Shown piece by piece: positions 1 to 7,024 of a stretch of DNA of 15,420 nt. Source of the stretch: Prevotella sp. UBA6429 (GTDB lineage Bacteria > Bacteroidota > Bacteroidia > Bacteroidales > Bacteroidaceae); the NCBI GenBank assembly GCA_002437285.1, contig DJOV01000015.1, positions 1 to 15,420 of the forward strand, read 5' to 3'. The position numbers and the translations under genes are program-made. How positions within the stretch are numbered: position 1 is the stretch's first letter; each line of letters starts with the position of its first letter. The notes beneath the pieces were generated by a model. It did no database searches. It had not been told where the DNA came from and worked only from the letters and a program-made list of their open reading frames with translations.

Positions 1-19
1 TGTACTTTTGGCCTTACAG

Positions 20-53
20 GCCGCGCATGCTGCAAAGCCGCGCATGCTGCAAA
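20..53. repeat. Perfect 17-bp tandem duplication
   Basis: The unit GCCGCGCATGCTGCAAA occurs twice in direct succession, at 20-36 and 37-53, without a mismatch. Each unit contains the palindrome GCATGC. No function is known to me; it may be a replication-slippage product or a double binding site. Confidence 0.9.
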
Positions 54-94
54 CATCCGCATGGCGGTTGTCATCGCCTTCCCGCCCCCTGGGG

Positions 95-113
95 TTTATA
101 TCGGTTTACATTC
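95..113 (+). repeat. 19-bp repeat, copy A (left of the gcv cluster)
   Basis: TTTATATCGGTTTACATTC here matches TTTATAACGGTTTACATTC at 6967-6985 at 18 of 19 positions. The core GGTTTACATTC is found two further times, at 6879-6889 (- strand) and 6908-6918 (+ strand), and I see it nowhere else in the window. All copies are intergenic. It could be a regulator site or a dispersed intergenic repeat. Confidence 0.8.
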
Positions 114-163
114 AAAACCAACGCAACCGCCTCGCGCCCGCCCTCACCGCTCCCACAGAAGAT

Positions 164-195
164 ATTGCTCTCCCACGGATCCCGCTCTAAGTTTG
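164..195 (+). promoter_or_regulatory. Possible upstream promoter (Bacteroidetes type)
   Basis: A -7 element TAAGTTTG at 188-195 fits TAnnTTTG, and ATTG at 164-167 lies exactly 20 nt before it, close to the -33 consensus TTTG. If active it would start transcription near 202-205 and give lplA a longer leader. It is weaker than the promoter at 280-311. Confidence 0.35.
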
Positions 196-279
196 CACGG
201 ATGCACATTGGGTCCCGTCACTCCAAATTCCGGAAGAGCCAAAAAAACTCGCCCAAGCCACAAAATTATGGCGAAAAAG

Positions 280-311
280 TTTGGAGCGCATGAATTAAAA
301 CCGTATATTTG
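280..311 (+). promoter_or_regulatory. Promoter of the lplA-gcv cluster
   Basis: A -33 element TTTG (280-283) and a -7 element TATATTTG (304-311) are separated by 20 nt, matching the primary sigma factor consensus of Bacteroidetes. An A-rich segment precedes the -33 element. The start would fall near 317-320, giving a leader of about 30 nt before the lplA ATG at 348. The sequence around the -33 box is nearly the same as that before the tRNA gene at the right end. Confidence 0.85.
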
Positions 312-347
312 CAACATCAACAAAACCGCAAAAACAAGCCTACGCCT

Positions 348-1064
348 ATGATTTACGTCGACCTCGACACACCAAGCCCCATGCCGCTCCCCTTCTACCT
401 GGCCATGGAGGAACACGTGGCCCGTCGGGTCTACCAGGGAGAAGACTGCTTCTTCATGTGGCAAGTGAACCCCACCGTCATCTTCGGCCGCAACCAAGCC
501 ATCGACAGCGAGGTCAACATCGACTACTGCAAGGCACACGGCATCCAGTTCTACCGGCGCAAGAGCGGAGGCGGCTGCGTCTATGCCGACATGGGCAACG
601 TCATGCTCTCCTACATCACGGGCCAGGAAAGCGTCGGCGACTGCTTCGCCCGCTACATGGGCCTCCTCACAAGCGCCCTCCGAGCCATCGGCATACCCGC
701 CCAGCGCAACGACCACAACGACATCATGCTACAGGGACAGAAAATCTCGGGCAACGCCATCCTCCACCTCCCCGACCGCGTCATCGCCCACGGCACCCTG
801 CTCTACGACACCGACATGGACCACATGACCCACGCCATCACGCCCAGCCGGCAGAAGCTCCAGCGCAACGGCGTCAAGAGCGTGCGCCAGCGCATCACGT
901 TGCTCAAGGATTACACGCCCCTCACGCTTGAGGAGATGAAAGCCAGGCTGCGGGCCGCCATCTGCTCCTCCACCGTCACCCTCGGCCCCAAGGACCTGGA
1001 GGCCATCGGGGAGATAGAGAGGCAGTACCTCGACCCCGACTTCATCTACGGCAGGCGCACCTGA
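348..1064 (+). CDS. lplA: Lipoate-protein ligase, short form
   Basis: A 238-residue protein of the LplA/BPL-LplA family, which activates lipoate with ATP and attaches it to a lysine of a carrier domain. The lipoate-binding signature RRKSGGG is at residues 70-76, followed by a DMGN segment. The family's catalytic-lysine segment QKISGNA is at about 131-137 (Lys132) and HGTLLYD at 148-154. Family members such as the E. coli enzyme are about 340 residues because of an extra C-terminal domain; here little follows residue 200, so this is the catalytic domain alone. I chose ATG 348 because the upstream in-frame ATG at 309 lies inside the -7 box. It is first in the cluster, 66 nt before gcvT, so its natural substrate is probably GcvH. 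Octanoyl transfer rather than lipoate ligation cannot be excluded. Confidence 0.88.
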   Translation: MIYVDLDTPSPMPLPFYLAMEEHVARRVYQGEDCFFMWQVNPTVIFGRNQAIDSEVNIDYCKAHGIQFYRRKSGGGCVYADMGNVMLSYITGQESVGDCFARYMGLLTSALRAIGIPAQRNDHNDIMLQGQKISGNAILHLPDRVIAHGTLLYDTDMDHMTHAITPSRQKLQRNGVKSVRQRITLLKDYTPLTLEEMKARLRAAICSSTVTLGPKDLEAIGEIERQYLDPDFIYGRRT

Positions 1065-1130
1065 AGGCCGCGACGCTCTGCAAGCCTGCCAACCGACCGC
1101 ACAAGAGACCATCACTAAACCACAATACCT

Positions 1131-2216
1131 ATGAACAAACGTACATGCCTTTACGACCGTCACGTCGAGCTCGGCGCGCTCATGCAACCCTTCGGCGGGT
1201 TTGACATGCCCATACAATATTCATCCATCATCGACGAGCACAACGCCGTGCGCCAGCATTGCGGCGTCTTCGACGTCTCACACATGGGCGAGGTCTTCGT
1301 CTCGGGCGACAACGCCGAGCGCTTCGTCAACCACATCTTCACGGGCGACATCGCGGGCGCTCCCATCGGCAAGATATTCTACGGCATGATGTGCTATCCC
1401 GACGGCGGGACGGTCGACGACTTGCTGGTCTACAAGATGGGCCCACAGCGCTTCTTCCTCGTCATCAACGCCGCCAACATCGACAAGGACATGGAGTGGA
1501 TCAGGGCCTGCGCCGAAGGCTTTCAGGTCGACATCGACGCCTGCTCCGACCGCTATGGCCAGCTGGCCGTGCAGGGCCCCGAGGCCGAGGCCGTCATGGA
1601 GGAGGTACTGCAGATTCCCTGCCGGGAGCTGGTGTTCTACACGGCCAAGACCGTCAAGACCGACGGCGAGGAGGTCATCGTCAGCCGCACGGGCTACACG
1701 GGCGAGGACGGATTTGAGATCTATGGCAGCCACGGCTACATCGTCAGCCAGTGGGACAAGCTCATGGCCAGCGGCCGCTGCAAGCCCTGCGGTCTGGGGT
1801 GCCGCGACACGCTGCGCTTCGAGGTGGGACTGCCCCTCTACGGCGACGAGCTCTCCCAGGACATATCGCCCGTCATGGCGGGCCTCGGCATGTTCTGCAA
1901 GCTGGACAAGCCGGAGTTCATCGGCCGCGACGCCTTGCTCAAGCAGAAACAGGAAGGCGTGGCGCGCCGCCTGCGCGGACTCATGCTCGACGACCGTGCC
2001 GTGCCGCGCCATGGCTACAAGGTGCTGAAGGACGGGCGTGAGGTGGGCGAAGTCACTACAGGCTACCGCCTCATCTCCGTGGAGAAGAGCTGCGCCGTGG
2101 CCTTGGTCGACGCCTCCCTGAAGCTCGGCGACCGCGTGGAGGTGCAGATCCGCAAGAAGACCTTTCCCGCAACGATTGTCAAGAAGAAGTTCTACGACAA
2201 GCATTACCACAAGTGA
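1131..2216 (+). CDS. gcvT: Glycine cleavage T protein (aminomethyltransferase)
   Basis: GcvT takes the aminomethyl group held on the lipoyl arm of GcvH and transfers its carbon to tetrahydrofolate, releasing ammonia. The 361-residue length is typical. Recognisable segments are the N-terminal LYDRHVELGALMQPFGGFDM (residues 7-26), GVFDVSHMGEV (45-55), and TVDDLLVYK (94-102), which carries the aspartate implicated in folate chemistry. The C-terminal half has GCRDTLRFEVGLPLYGDEL, a family hallmark. It lies 66 nt after lplA and 123 nt before gcvH. That second gap starts with a run of eight C and shows no clear promoter, so co-transcription is likely. Confidence 0.96.
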   Translation: MNKRTCLYDRHVELGALMQPFGGFDMPIQYSSIIDEHNAVRQHCGVFDVSHMGEVFVSGDNAERFVNHIFTGDIAGAPIGKIFYGMMCYPDGGTVDDLLVYKMGPQRFFLVINAANIDKDMEWIRACAEGFQVDIDACSDRYGQLAVQGPEAEAVMEEVLQIPCRELVFYTAKTVKTDGEEVIVSRTGYTGEDGFEIYGSHGYIVSQWDKLMASGRCKPCGLGCRDTLRFEVGLPLYGDELSQDISPVMAGLGMFCKLDKPEFIGRDALLKQKQEGVARRLRGLMLDDRAVPRHGYKVLKDGREVGEVTTGYRLISVEKSCAVALVDASLKLGDRVEVQIRKKTFPATIVKKKFYDKHYHK

Positions 2217-2339
2217 CCCTCCCCCCCCTCCTCCCCAAACTTGGATGCGAAGGACGATGCGTACCTCATCCGGGAAAGATGAGACCGCAAGCCCGTTTTT
2301 CACTACAGAACAATAACCCTTAATCAAATAAGAACAATC

Positions 2340-2699
2340 ATGACCTATTTTAGCGAGACCCACGAGTATGTTCGTGTAGAAGGAGAATTTGCGTATGTCG
2401 GCATTACCGATTACGCACAGAAGCAACTGGGCAACATCGTCTACGTGGACATGCCCGACGTGGACGATGACGTGACGGCAGGCGACGTGTTTGGCGCCGT
2501 CGAGAGCGTCAAGGCGGCCAGCGACCTCATGTCGCCCGTAAGCGGGACGGTGGTCGAGGTCAACGAGGCACTGGAGGACAGTCCCGAGCTCATCAACCAG
2601 GACGCCGACGCCAACTGGATCATCAAGGTGAAACTTTCCGACCCGTCGGAGCTTGAGTCGCTCATGGACGAGGCCACGTACAACTCAAAGAATCAGTAA
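2340..2699 (+). CDS. gcvH: Glycine cleavage H protein (lipoyl carrier)
   Basis: A 119-residue lipoyl-domain protein that shuttles the methylamine group between the P, T and L proteins. The lipoylation site is Lys58 in the segment AVESVKAASD, followed by the usual SPVSGTVVEVNEAL turn. The acidic composition and length are normal for GcvH. Its TAA stop at 2697-2699 is directly followed by the ATG of gcvPA with no spacer, which suggests translational coupling of the carrier with the P-protein subunit that uses it. Lys58 is the expected target of the ligase at 348-1064. Confidence 0.97.
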   Translation: MTYFSETHEYVRVEGEFAYVGITDYAQKQLGNIVYVDMPDVDDDVTAGDVFGAVESVKAASDLMSPVSGTVVEVNEALEDSPELINQDADANWIIKVKLSDPSELESLMDEATYNSKNQ

Positions 2700-4016
2700 A
2701 TGCACCCCTATTTCCCACAAACGCCAGATGACATCCGGCACATGCTCGAGGTCATCGGCATTGGCTCCGTCGACGACCTCTACAAGGATGTGCCCGAGAG
2801 CGTGCGCCTGAAGGGCGACTACGACCTGCCACCGTCGCAGAGCGAGATGGAGATACGCAGAAGGCTTGACCAGCTGGGCAAGCTCAACAAGCAGTTGGTC
2901 TGCTTTGCGGGCGCTGGCGTCTACGACCACTACACGCCCGCCATCATCCCGCAGATCGTGGAGCGGTCGGAATACCTGACCAGCTACACACCCTACCAGG
3001 CGGAGATCTCGCAGGGCACCTTACACTACATCTTCGAGTACCAGACCATGATGGCGCGCCTCACGGGCATGGAGGTGTCCAACGCCTCGATGTACGACGG
3101 CGCCACCGCCACGGCCGAGGCGGCCCTGATGATGGTGGCCGCCACCAAGAAGACGCACCGCGTGGTCGTCAGCGACGGACTGGACCCCAAGGTGCAAGAG
3201 GTGGTGAGCACCTACGCCCACTTCCACGGCATCGAGCTGGTCACCCTGCCCACGAACGGGGGTACCACCGACTGCTCGACGCTCGGCGCCACGCTGGCCG
3301 AGGGTGGCGTGGCAGGCGTCATCGTACAGCAACCCAACCGCTATGGCATCATCGAGGACTTCAGCGGGCTGGCCGACCGTTGCCATAAAGCCAAGGCGCT
3401 GCTGGCCATCAACAGCGTAGCCGCCGACCTGGCCCTGCTCAAGACGCCGGGCGAATGGGGAGCCGACATCGCCGTCGGCGAGGGGCAGAGCCTGGGCATA
3501 CCCATGTCGTGGGGAGGCCCATACATCGGCTACATGTGCACCACCGAAAAGCTCATGCGCAAGATGCCGGGACGCATCGTCGGACAGACCGTCGACCAGG
3601 ATGGCAAGCGCGCTTTCGTGCTGACGCTCCAGGCGCGAGAGCAGCACATCAGGCGCCAGCGCGCCACGTCCAACATCTGCTCCAACGAGAGCCTCATGGC
3701 CCTGTGGGTCACCATCTACATGGCTGCCATGGGCCCCAACGGACTGCGCGAGGCCACACAGATGGGATGTGACGGCGCCCACTACCTGCACGACCGGCTC
3801 TTGGGAACCGGCCACTTCTCCGATGCGTTCCCCGGAAGGGAGTATCTCAACGAGTTTTGTGTCCGCTATGATGGTGACCTGCACGCTCTTCAGGAGCGAT
3901 GGACCGACCATGGGTTCATGGGCGGGGTAGCCATCGCCGACGACACCGTCATGCTGGCCGTCACCGAGCAGCGCAGCCAAGAAGAGATTGACCAACTGGT
4001 GGCACTGGTTCCGTGA
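2700..4016 (+). CDS. gcvPA: Glycine dehydrogenase (decarboxylating), subunit 1
   Basis: The 438-residue N-terminal half of the P protein, which with GcvPB decarboxylates glycine and loads the methylamine on lipoyl-GcvH. It shows the family segments YTPAIIPQIVERSEYLTSYT (about residues 78-97), TPYQAEISQGTLHYIFEYQ (97-115) and NASMYDGATATAEA (128-141). Like other GcvPA subunits it lacks the PLP-binding lysine, which is in the next gene. The product is complete, ending 35 nt before gcvPB. The split is therefore a genuine two-subunit form: gcvPB has its own ATG and its own N-terminal family features. The start fits because the ATG abuts the gcvH stop. Confidence 0.95.
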   Translation: MHPYFPQTPDDIRHMLEVIGIGSVDDLYKDVPESVRLKGDYDLPPSQSEMEIRRRLDQLGKLNKQLVCFAGAGVYDHYTPAIIPQIVERSEYLTSYTPYQAEISQGTLHYIFEYQTMMARLTGMEVSNASMYDGATATAEAALMMVAATKKTHRVVVSDGLDPKVQEVVSTYAHFHGIELVTLPTNGGTTDCSTLGATLAEGGVAGVIVQQPNRYGIIEDFSGLADRCHKAKALLAINSVAADLALLKTPGEWGADIAVGEGQSLGIPMSWGGPYIGYMCTTEKLMRKMPGRIVGQTVDQDGKRAFVLTLQAREQHIRRQRATSNICSNESLMALWVTIYMAAMGPNGLREATQMGCDGAHYLHDRLLGTGHFSDAFPGREYLNEFCVRYDGDLHALQERWTDHGFMGGVAIADDTVMLAVTEQRSQEEIDQLVALVP

Positions 4017-4051
4017 AACACTTCTCCTACCCACCTAAAACTTTCTGATTC

Positions 4052-5443
4052 ATGAACAGCAAACTATACGACCGCCTCATCTTCGAGCTAAGCCGTCCGG
4101 GGCGGATAGGCTACAGTCTTCCGAAGAGTCCCTTCCCACGCCACAAACTGCCACAAGGCCTGTGCCGGGAGACGGAAGCCGCCCTGCCCGAGTGCGACGA
4201 GATGACCGTGGTCCGCCACTACACCAACCATAGCGGCAACAACTTCGGCGTGGACAACGGCTTCTACCCCCTTGGCTCCTGCACCATGAAGTACAATCCC
4301 AAGATCAACGAGGAGGCGGCCAGCCATCCCGACTTCAAGAACCTGCACCCCCTGCAGCCTGCCTCCACGGTGGCGGGCGCGCAGACCATAGCCGACGAAC
4401 TGAAACGGATGCTGTGCTCTCTGACGGGCATGGCCGACTTCACGCTGAAGCCATGCGCCGGCGCTCACGGCGAGCTCACGGGCCTCATGATCATACGCGG
4501 CTACCACGAGAGCCGCGGCGATACCAAGCGCACCAAGGTGCTCGTGCCTGACTCGGCCCATGGCACCAATCCCGCCTCGGCGGCTGTCTGCGGCCTCGAT
4601 GTCGTCGAGGTGAAGAGCAAGACGGACGGCACGGTCGACGTGGACGACCTGGCCACCAAGCTCGACGACTCCGTGGCGGCCATGATGATGACCAATCCCA
4701 ACACGCTGGGCATCTTCGAACACGACATCACACGGATCGTCGACATGGTGCACCATTGCGGCGGACTGATGTACTACGACGGGGCCAACCTCAACCCGCT
4801 GCTGGGCGTGTGCCGACCGGGTGACATGGGCTTCGATGTCATCCACGTCAACCTGCACAAGACATTCTCCACGCCACACGGCGGCGGCGGACCGGGCAGC
4901 GGGCCTGTGGGCTGCCGCAAGGGCCTGGAACCATTCTTTCCCGTGGTCAACCCCTACCACGGCAACTTCCTCGTGGAGATGCGCGCCTGGACGTACATCC
5001 TCAGTCTGGGGCGCGAGCACATCAAGCGGGTCGGCCCCCTGGCCACGCTCAACGCCAGCTACATCAAGGCTTCGCTACAGGATGTCTACGAGTTGCCCGT
5101 CAAGGGGCTGAGCAAGCACGAGTTTGTGTTCAATGGCCTGCGCGACAAGTCGACGGGGGTGACCACGATGGATGTGGCCAAGCGGCTGCTCGACTTCGGC
5201 TTTCACGCGCCCACCATCTACTTCCCGCTCCTGTTCCACGAGGCGATGATGATCGAGCCCACGGAGAACGAGAGCCTGGAGACCATCGACCGCTTCATCG
5301 CCGCCATGCGTCAGATAGCCGAGGAGGCGAATGCCGACCCCGAACGGGTGAAGACTGCGCCCCACGACACTCCCATCAAGCGAGTGGACGACGTGCTGGC
5401 AGCCAAGCATCCTGTGCTGACGCTCCCCGCGACAGACAATTGA
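4052..5443 (+). CDS. gcvPB: Glycine dehydrogenase (decarboxylating), subunit 2
   Basis: The 463-residue catalytic subunit of the split P protein. The PLP Schiff-base lysine is expected at Lys270 in VNLHKTF, followed by the glycine-rich loop STPHGGGGPGSGPVG (273-287). Other family segments are GFYPLGSCTMKYNP (70-83), KPCAGAHGELTG (133-144), and VPDSAHGTNPASA (165-177). Length is close to the usual 470-490 residues. It works as a heterodimeric pair with the upstream GcvPA. It is 35 nt after gcvPA and 30 nt before lpdA, in keeping with one operon. Confidence 0.96.
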   Translation: MNSKLYDRLIFELSRPGRIGYSLPKSPFPRHKLPQGLCRETEAALPECDEMTVVRHYTNHSGNNFGVDNGFYPLGSCTMKYNPKINEEAASHPDFKNLHPLQPASTVAGAQTIADELKRMLCSLTGMADFTLKPCAGAHGELTGLMIIRGYHESRGDTKRTKVLVPDSAHGTNPASAAVCGLDVVEVKSKTDGTVDVDDLATKLDDSVAAMMMTNPNTLGIFEHDITRIVDMVHHCGGLMYYDGANLNPLLGVCRPGDMGFDVIHVNLHKTFSTPHGGGGPGSGPVGCRKGLEPFFPVVNPYHGNFLVEMRAWTYILSLGREHIKRVGPLATLNASYIKASLQDVYELPVKGLSKHEFVFNGLRDKSTGVTTMDVAKRLLDFGFHAPTIYFPLLFHEAMMIEPTENESLETIDRFIAAMRQIAEEANADPERVKTAPHDTPIKRVDDVLAAKHPVLTLPATDN

Positions 5444-5473
5444 TTTTTGACAACCGGCAAATAGCTCGAGAAC

Positions 5474-6805
5474 ATGACACAGACCGATCTATTGATCATC
5501 GGCAGCGGACCTGGCGGATACCAGGCCGCCGCCTATGCCGCCCGGCAAGGATTGCGGGTGGTGATAGCTGAGGAGCGCATGGTGGGCGGCACCTGCCTCA
5601 ACTGCGGTTGCATACCCACCAAGGCGCTCATACACGACGCCGCCCAAGCCACAGGCGACCCCGCCGAGGGGGCGCGCCGCCTGGAGGCGGCCATACGGCG
5701 CAAGGACCAGCTCGTCGGCAATCTGCGGGCGGGCGTGGAGGCACTGCTCAGCCAACCGGGCATCAGCCGGGTGCAGGGGCACGCCGCGTTCCTGTCGCCC
5801 TGTACCATTCAGGTGGGCGACAACGTGTTCACGGCCAACGACGTCATCATCGCCACGGGCTCACGGGCCAAGATACCGCCCGTGGAGGGCCTGACTCCTG
5901 ACGAGGTGCTTGCCAACCCCCACGTCGTCACCTCCAGGCAGCTGCTCGCACAGGCCACCCTACCCCGCCGTCTCTGCATCGTCGGGGCAGGTGTCATCGG
6001 CCTGGAGATGGCTTCCGCCTTTCGGTCCCTGGGAAGCGAGGTCACCGTCATCGAGTATATGAAGGAGTGCCTGCCTGCCATGGACCAGGAGATGGCGCGC
6101 CGCCTGCGCAAGGCGCTGGAGAAGCAGGGCGTGACCTTCCACATGGGCTGCAGCCTGCTACGCGTGGAGGGCGACACCGTGACCTACTCCAACCTGAAGA
6201 AGGGAACCGCCGAGACGCTCCAGGCCGACAGCATACTCGTGGCCACGGGGCGACAGGCCAACGTGGACGCACTGGGACTGACTAACACCCCTGTTGAGGT
6301 GGGCAAGCACGGCATCGTGGTCAATGACAACATGCTGACCACCTGTCCGCACGTCTACGCCATTGGCGATGCCAACGGACGGCAGATGCTGGCCCACGCC
6401 GCCACGTTCCAGGGTTACCGCGCCGTCAACCACATCCTGGGCCGCACCGACCACATACGGCTCGACATCATGCCGGCAGCCGTCTTCACGCGTCCCGAGG
6501 TGGCCTCGGTGGGGCTCACGGAGGACTTGTGCAAGCAGCGGGCGATGGCCTTCACCACCCACAAGGCCGTCTACCGCGCCAACGGCCGGGCGCAGGCTAC
6601 CGAAGCCGCCGACGGCTTGCTCAAACTCGTGTGCGACGACCAGGGCAAGGTCATCGGTGCCCACGCGCTGGGACAAGAGGCCGCATGGCTCGTCCAGGAA
6701 ATGGCTTCGCTGATGAACTTCGACGTGACACTCGACCGCCTGGCCGAGATTGTCCACATCCATCCCACGCTGGGCGAGATACTCCTCGATGCGGCAAGCC
6801 ACTGA
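5474..6805 (+). CDS. lpdA: Dihydrolipoyl dehydrogenase (L protein)
   Basis: A 443-residue FAD-dependent disulfide oxidoreductase that reoxidises the dihydrolipoyl arm of GcvH with NAD+. It carries the N-terminal FAD-binding GSGPGG (10-15), the redox disulfide in GTCLNCGCIPTK (Cys41 and Cys46), the NAD-binding GAGVIG (171-176), the second FAD segment YAIGDAN (295-301), and the C-terminal active-site HIHPTLGE (428-435) with its His-Glu pair. All catalytic elements are present. It is slightly shorter than typical 460-475-residue enzymes. Being last in the gcv cluster suggests a dedicated L protein; it might also serve 2-oxoacid dehydrogenases encoded elsewhere. Confidence 0.95.
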   Translation: MTQTDLLIIGSGPGGYQAAAYAARQGLRVVIAEERMVGGTCLNCGCIPTKALIHDAAQATGDPAEGARRLEAAIRRKDQLVGNLRAGVEALLSQPGISRVQGHAAFLSPCTIQVGDNVFTANDVIIATGSRAKIPPVEGLTPDEVLANPHVVTSRQLLAQATLPRRLCIVGAGVIGLEMASAFRSLGSEVTVIEYMKECLPAMDQEMARRLRKALEKQGVTFHMGCSLLRVEGDTVTYSNLKKGTAETLQADSILVATGRQANVDALGLTNTPVEVGKHGIVVNDNMLTTCPHVYAIGDANGRQMLAHAATFQGYRAVNHILGRTDHIRLDIMPAAVFTRPEVASVGLTEDLCKQRAMAFTTHKAVYRANGRAQATEAADGLLKLVCDDQGKVIGAHALGQEAAWLVQEMASLMNFDVTLDRLAEIVHIHPTLGEILLDAASH

Positions 6806-6810
6806 GCGGC

Positions 6811-6827
6811 CGGCAAGTCACTTGCCG
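6811..6827 (+). terminator. Hairpin just after lpdA
   Basis: CGGCAAG (6811-6817) and CTTGCCG (6821-6827) form a 7-bp stem with a 3-nt loop, 5 nt after the lpdA stop. No T-run follows directly, so it is a weak intrinsic-terminator candidate; it may instead protect the 3' end of the messenger RNA. Confidence 0.35.
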
Positions 6828-6874
6828 CCTGCGTCAGCAGAACGGGCAAGAGTTTTCATGATCAGTATGCTGTG

Positions 6875-6922
6875 AATAGAATGTAAACCGATGATACTTT
6901 TTTGATGGGTTTACATTCTATT
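6875..6922. repeat. 15-bp perfect inverted repeat between convergent genes
   Basis: AATAGAATGTAAACC (6875-6889) is the exact reverse complement of GGTTTACATTCTATT (6908-6922), with an 18-nt spacer that contains a run of six T. Both arms contain the GGTTTACATTC core found at 95-113 and 6967-6985. It sits between the end of lpdA (+) and the end of the glycosidase gene (-), so it may be a bidirectional terminator, or a palindromic protein site. Confidence 0.8.
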
Positions 6923-6966
6923 ATAGAGCCTACACGCTTCAATAAAAACCAAAGAATGTGATAGAA

Positions 6967-6985
6967 TTTATAACGGTTTACATTC
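6967..6985 (+). repeat. 19-bp repeat, copy D (right of the gcv cluster)
   Basis: TTTATAACGGTTTACATTC differs at one position from the copy at 95-113 and is in the same orientation. Both are followed by C-rich sequence without further clear identity. It lies 40 nt beyond the end of the convergent glycosidase gene, so it is not in that gene's promoter. Confidence 0.8.
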
Positions 6986-7024
6986 CCCGCCGCACCCCTG
7001 CGCGCGGTAGGCAGTGTGAAAGTC

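Larger units (their letters stand above)
1..347. other. Intergenic region upstream of the glycine cleavage cluster
   Basis: No convincing gene is seen here. Short ORFs exist in several frames, but they have no recognisable protein features and overlap promoter elements. The stretch holds a 17-bp tandem duplication (20-53), one copy of a 19-bp repeat that recurs after lpdA (95-113), a weak promoter (164-195) and a strong promoter (280-311). I looked for a glycine riboswitch, which often precedes gcv genes in other bacteria, and saw none of its conserved core. Confidence 0.6.

Noticed and set aside
196..347. Glycine riboswitch before the gcv cluster
   Set aside because: The conserved purine-rich core and paired aptamer layout are not visible between the upstream promoter and lplA, and the main promoter leaves a leader of only about 30 nt.
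309..347. Upstream start of lplA at 309
   Set aside because: That ATG lies within the -7 element TATATTTG (304-311), so it would not be in the transcript.
2221..2228. Run of eight C as a phase-variation tract
   Set aside because: It lies after the gcvT stop and far from any visible promoter box, so length changes would not alter a reading frame; it is also short.
2265..2283. Hairpin CTCATC/GATGAG between gcvT and gcvH as a terminator
   Set aside because: The stem is only 6 bp and is not followed by a T-run; termination here would also separate gcvT from the rest of the cluster.
1278..2426. Long minus-strand open frame (382 codons) opposite gcvT and gcvH
   Set aside because: It is antisense to two clear genes in GC-rich DNA, with low-complexity Val/Ala/His-rich composition typical of shadow frames. 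The same applies to 3021-4034, 4088-5020 and 6158-6802 on the minus strand, and to 8666-9661 on the plus strand.
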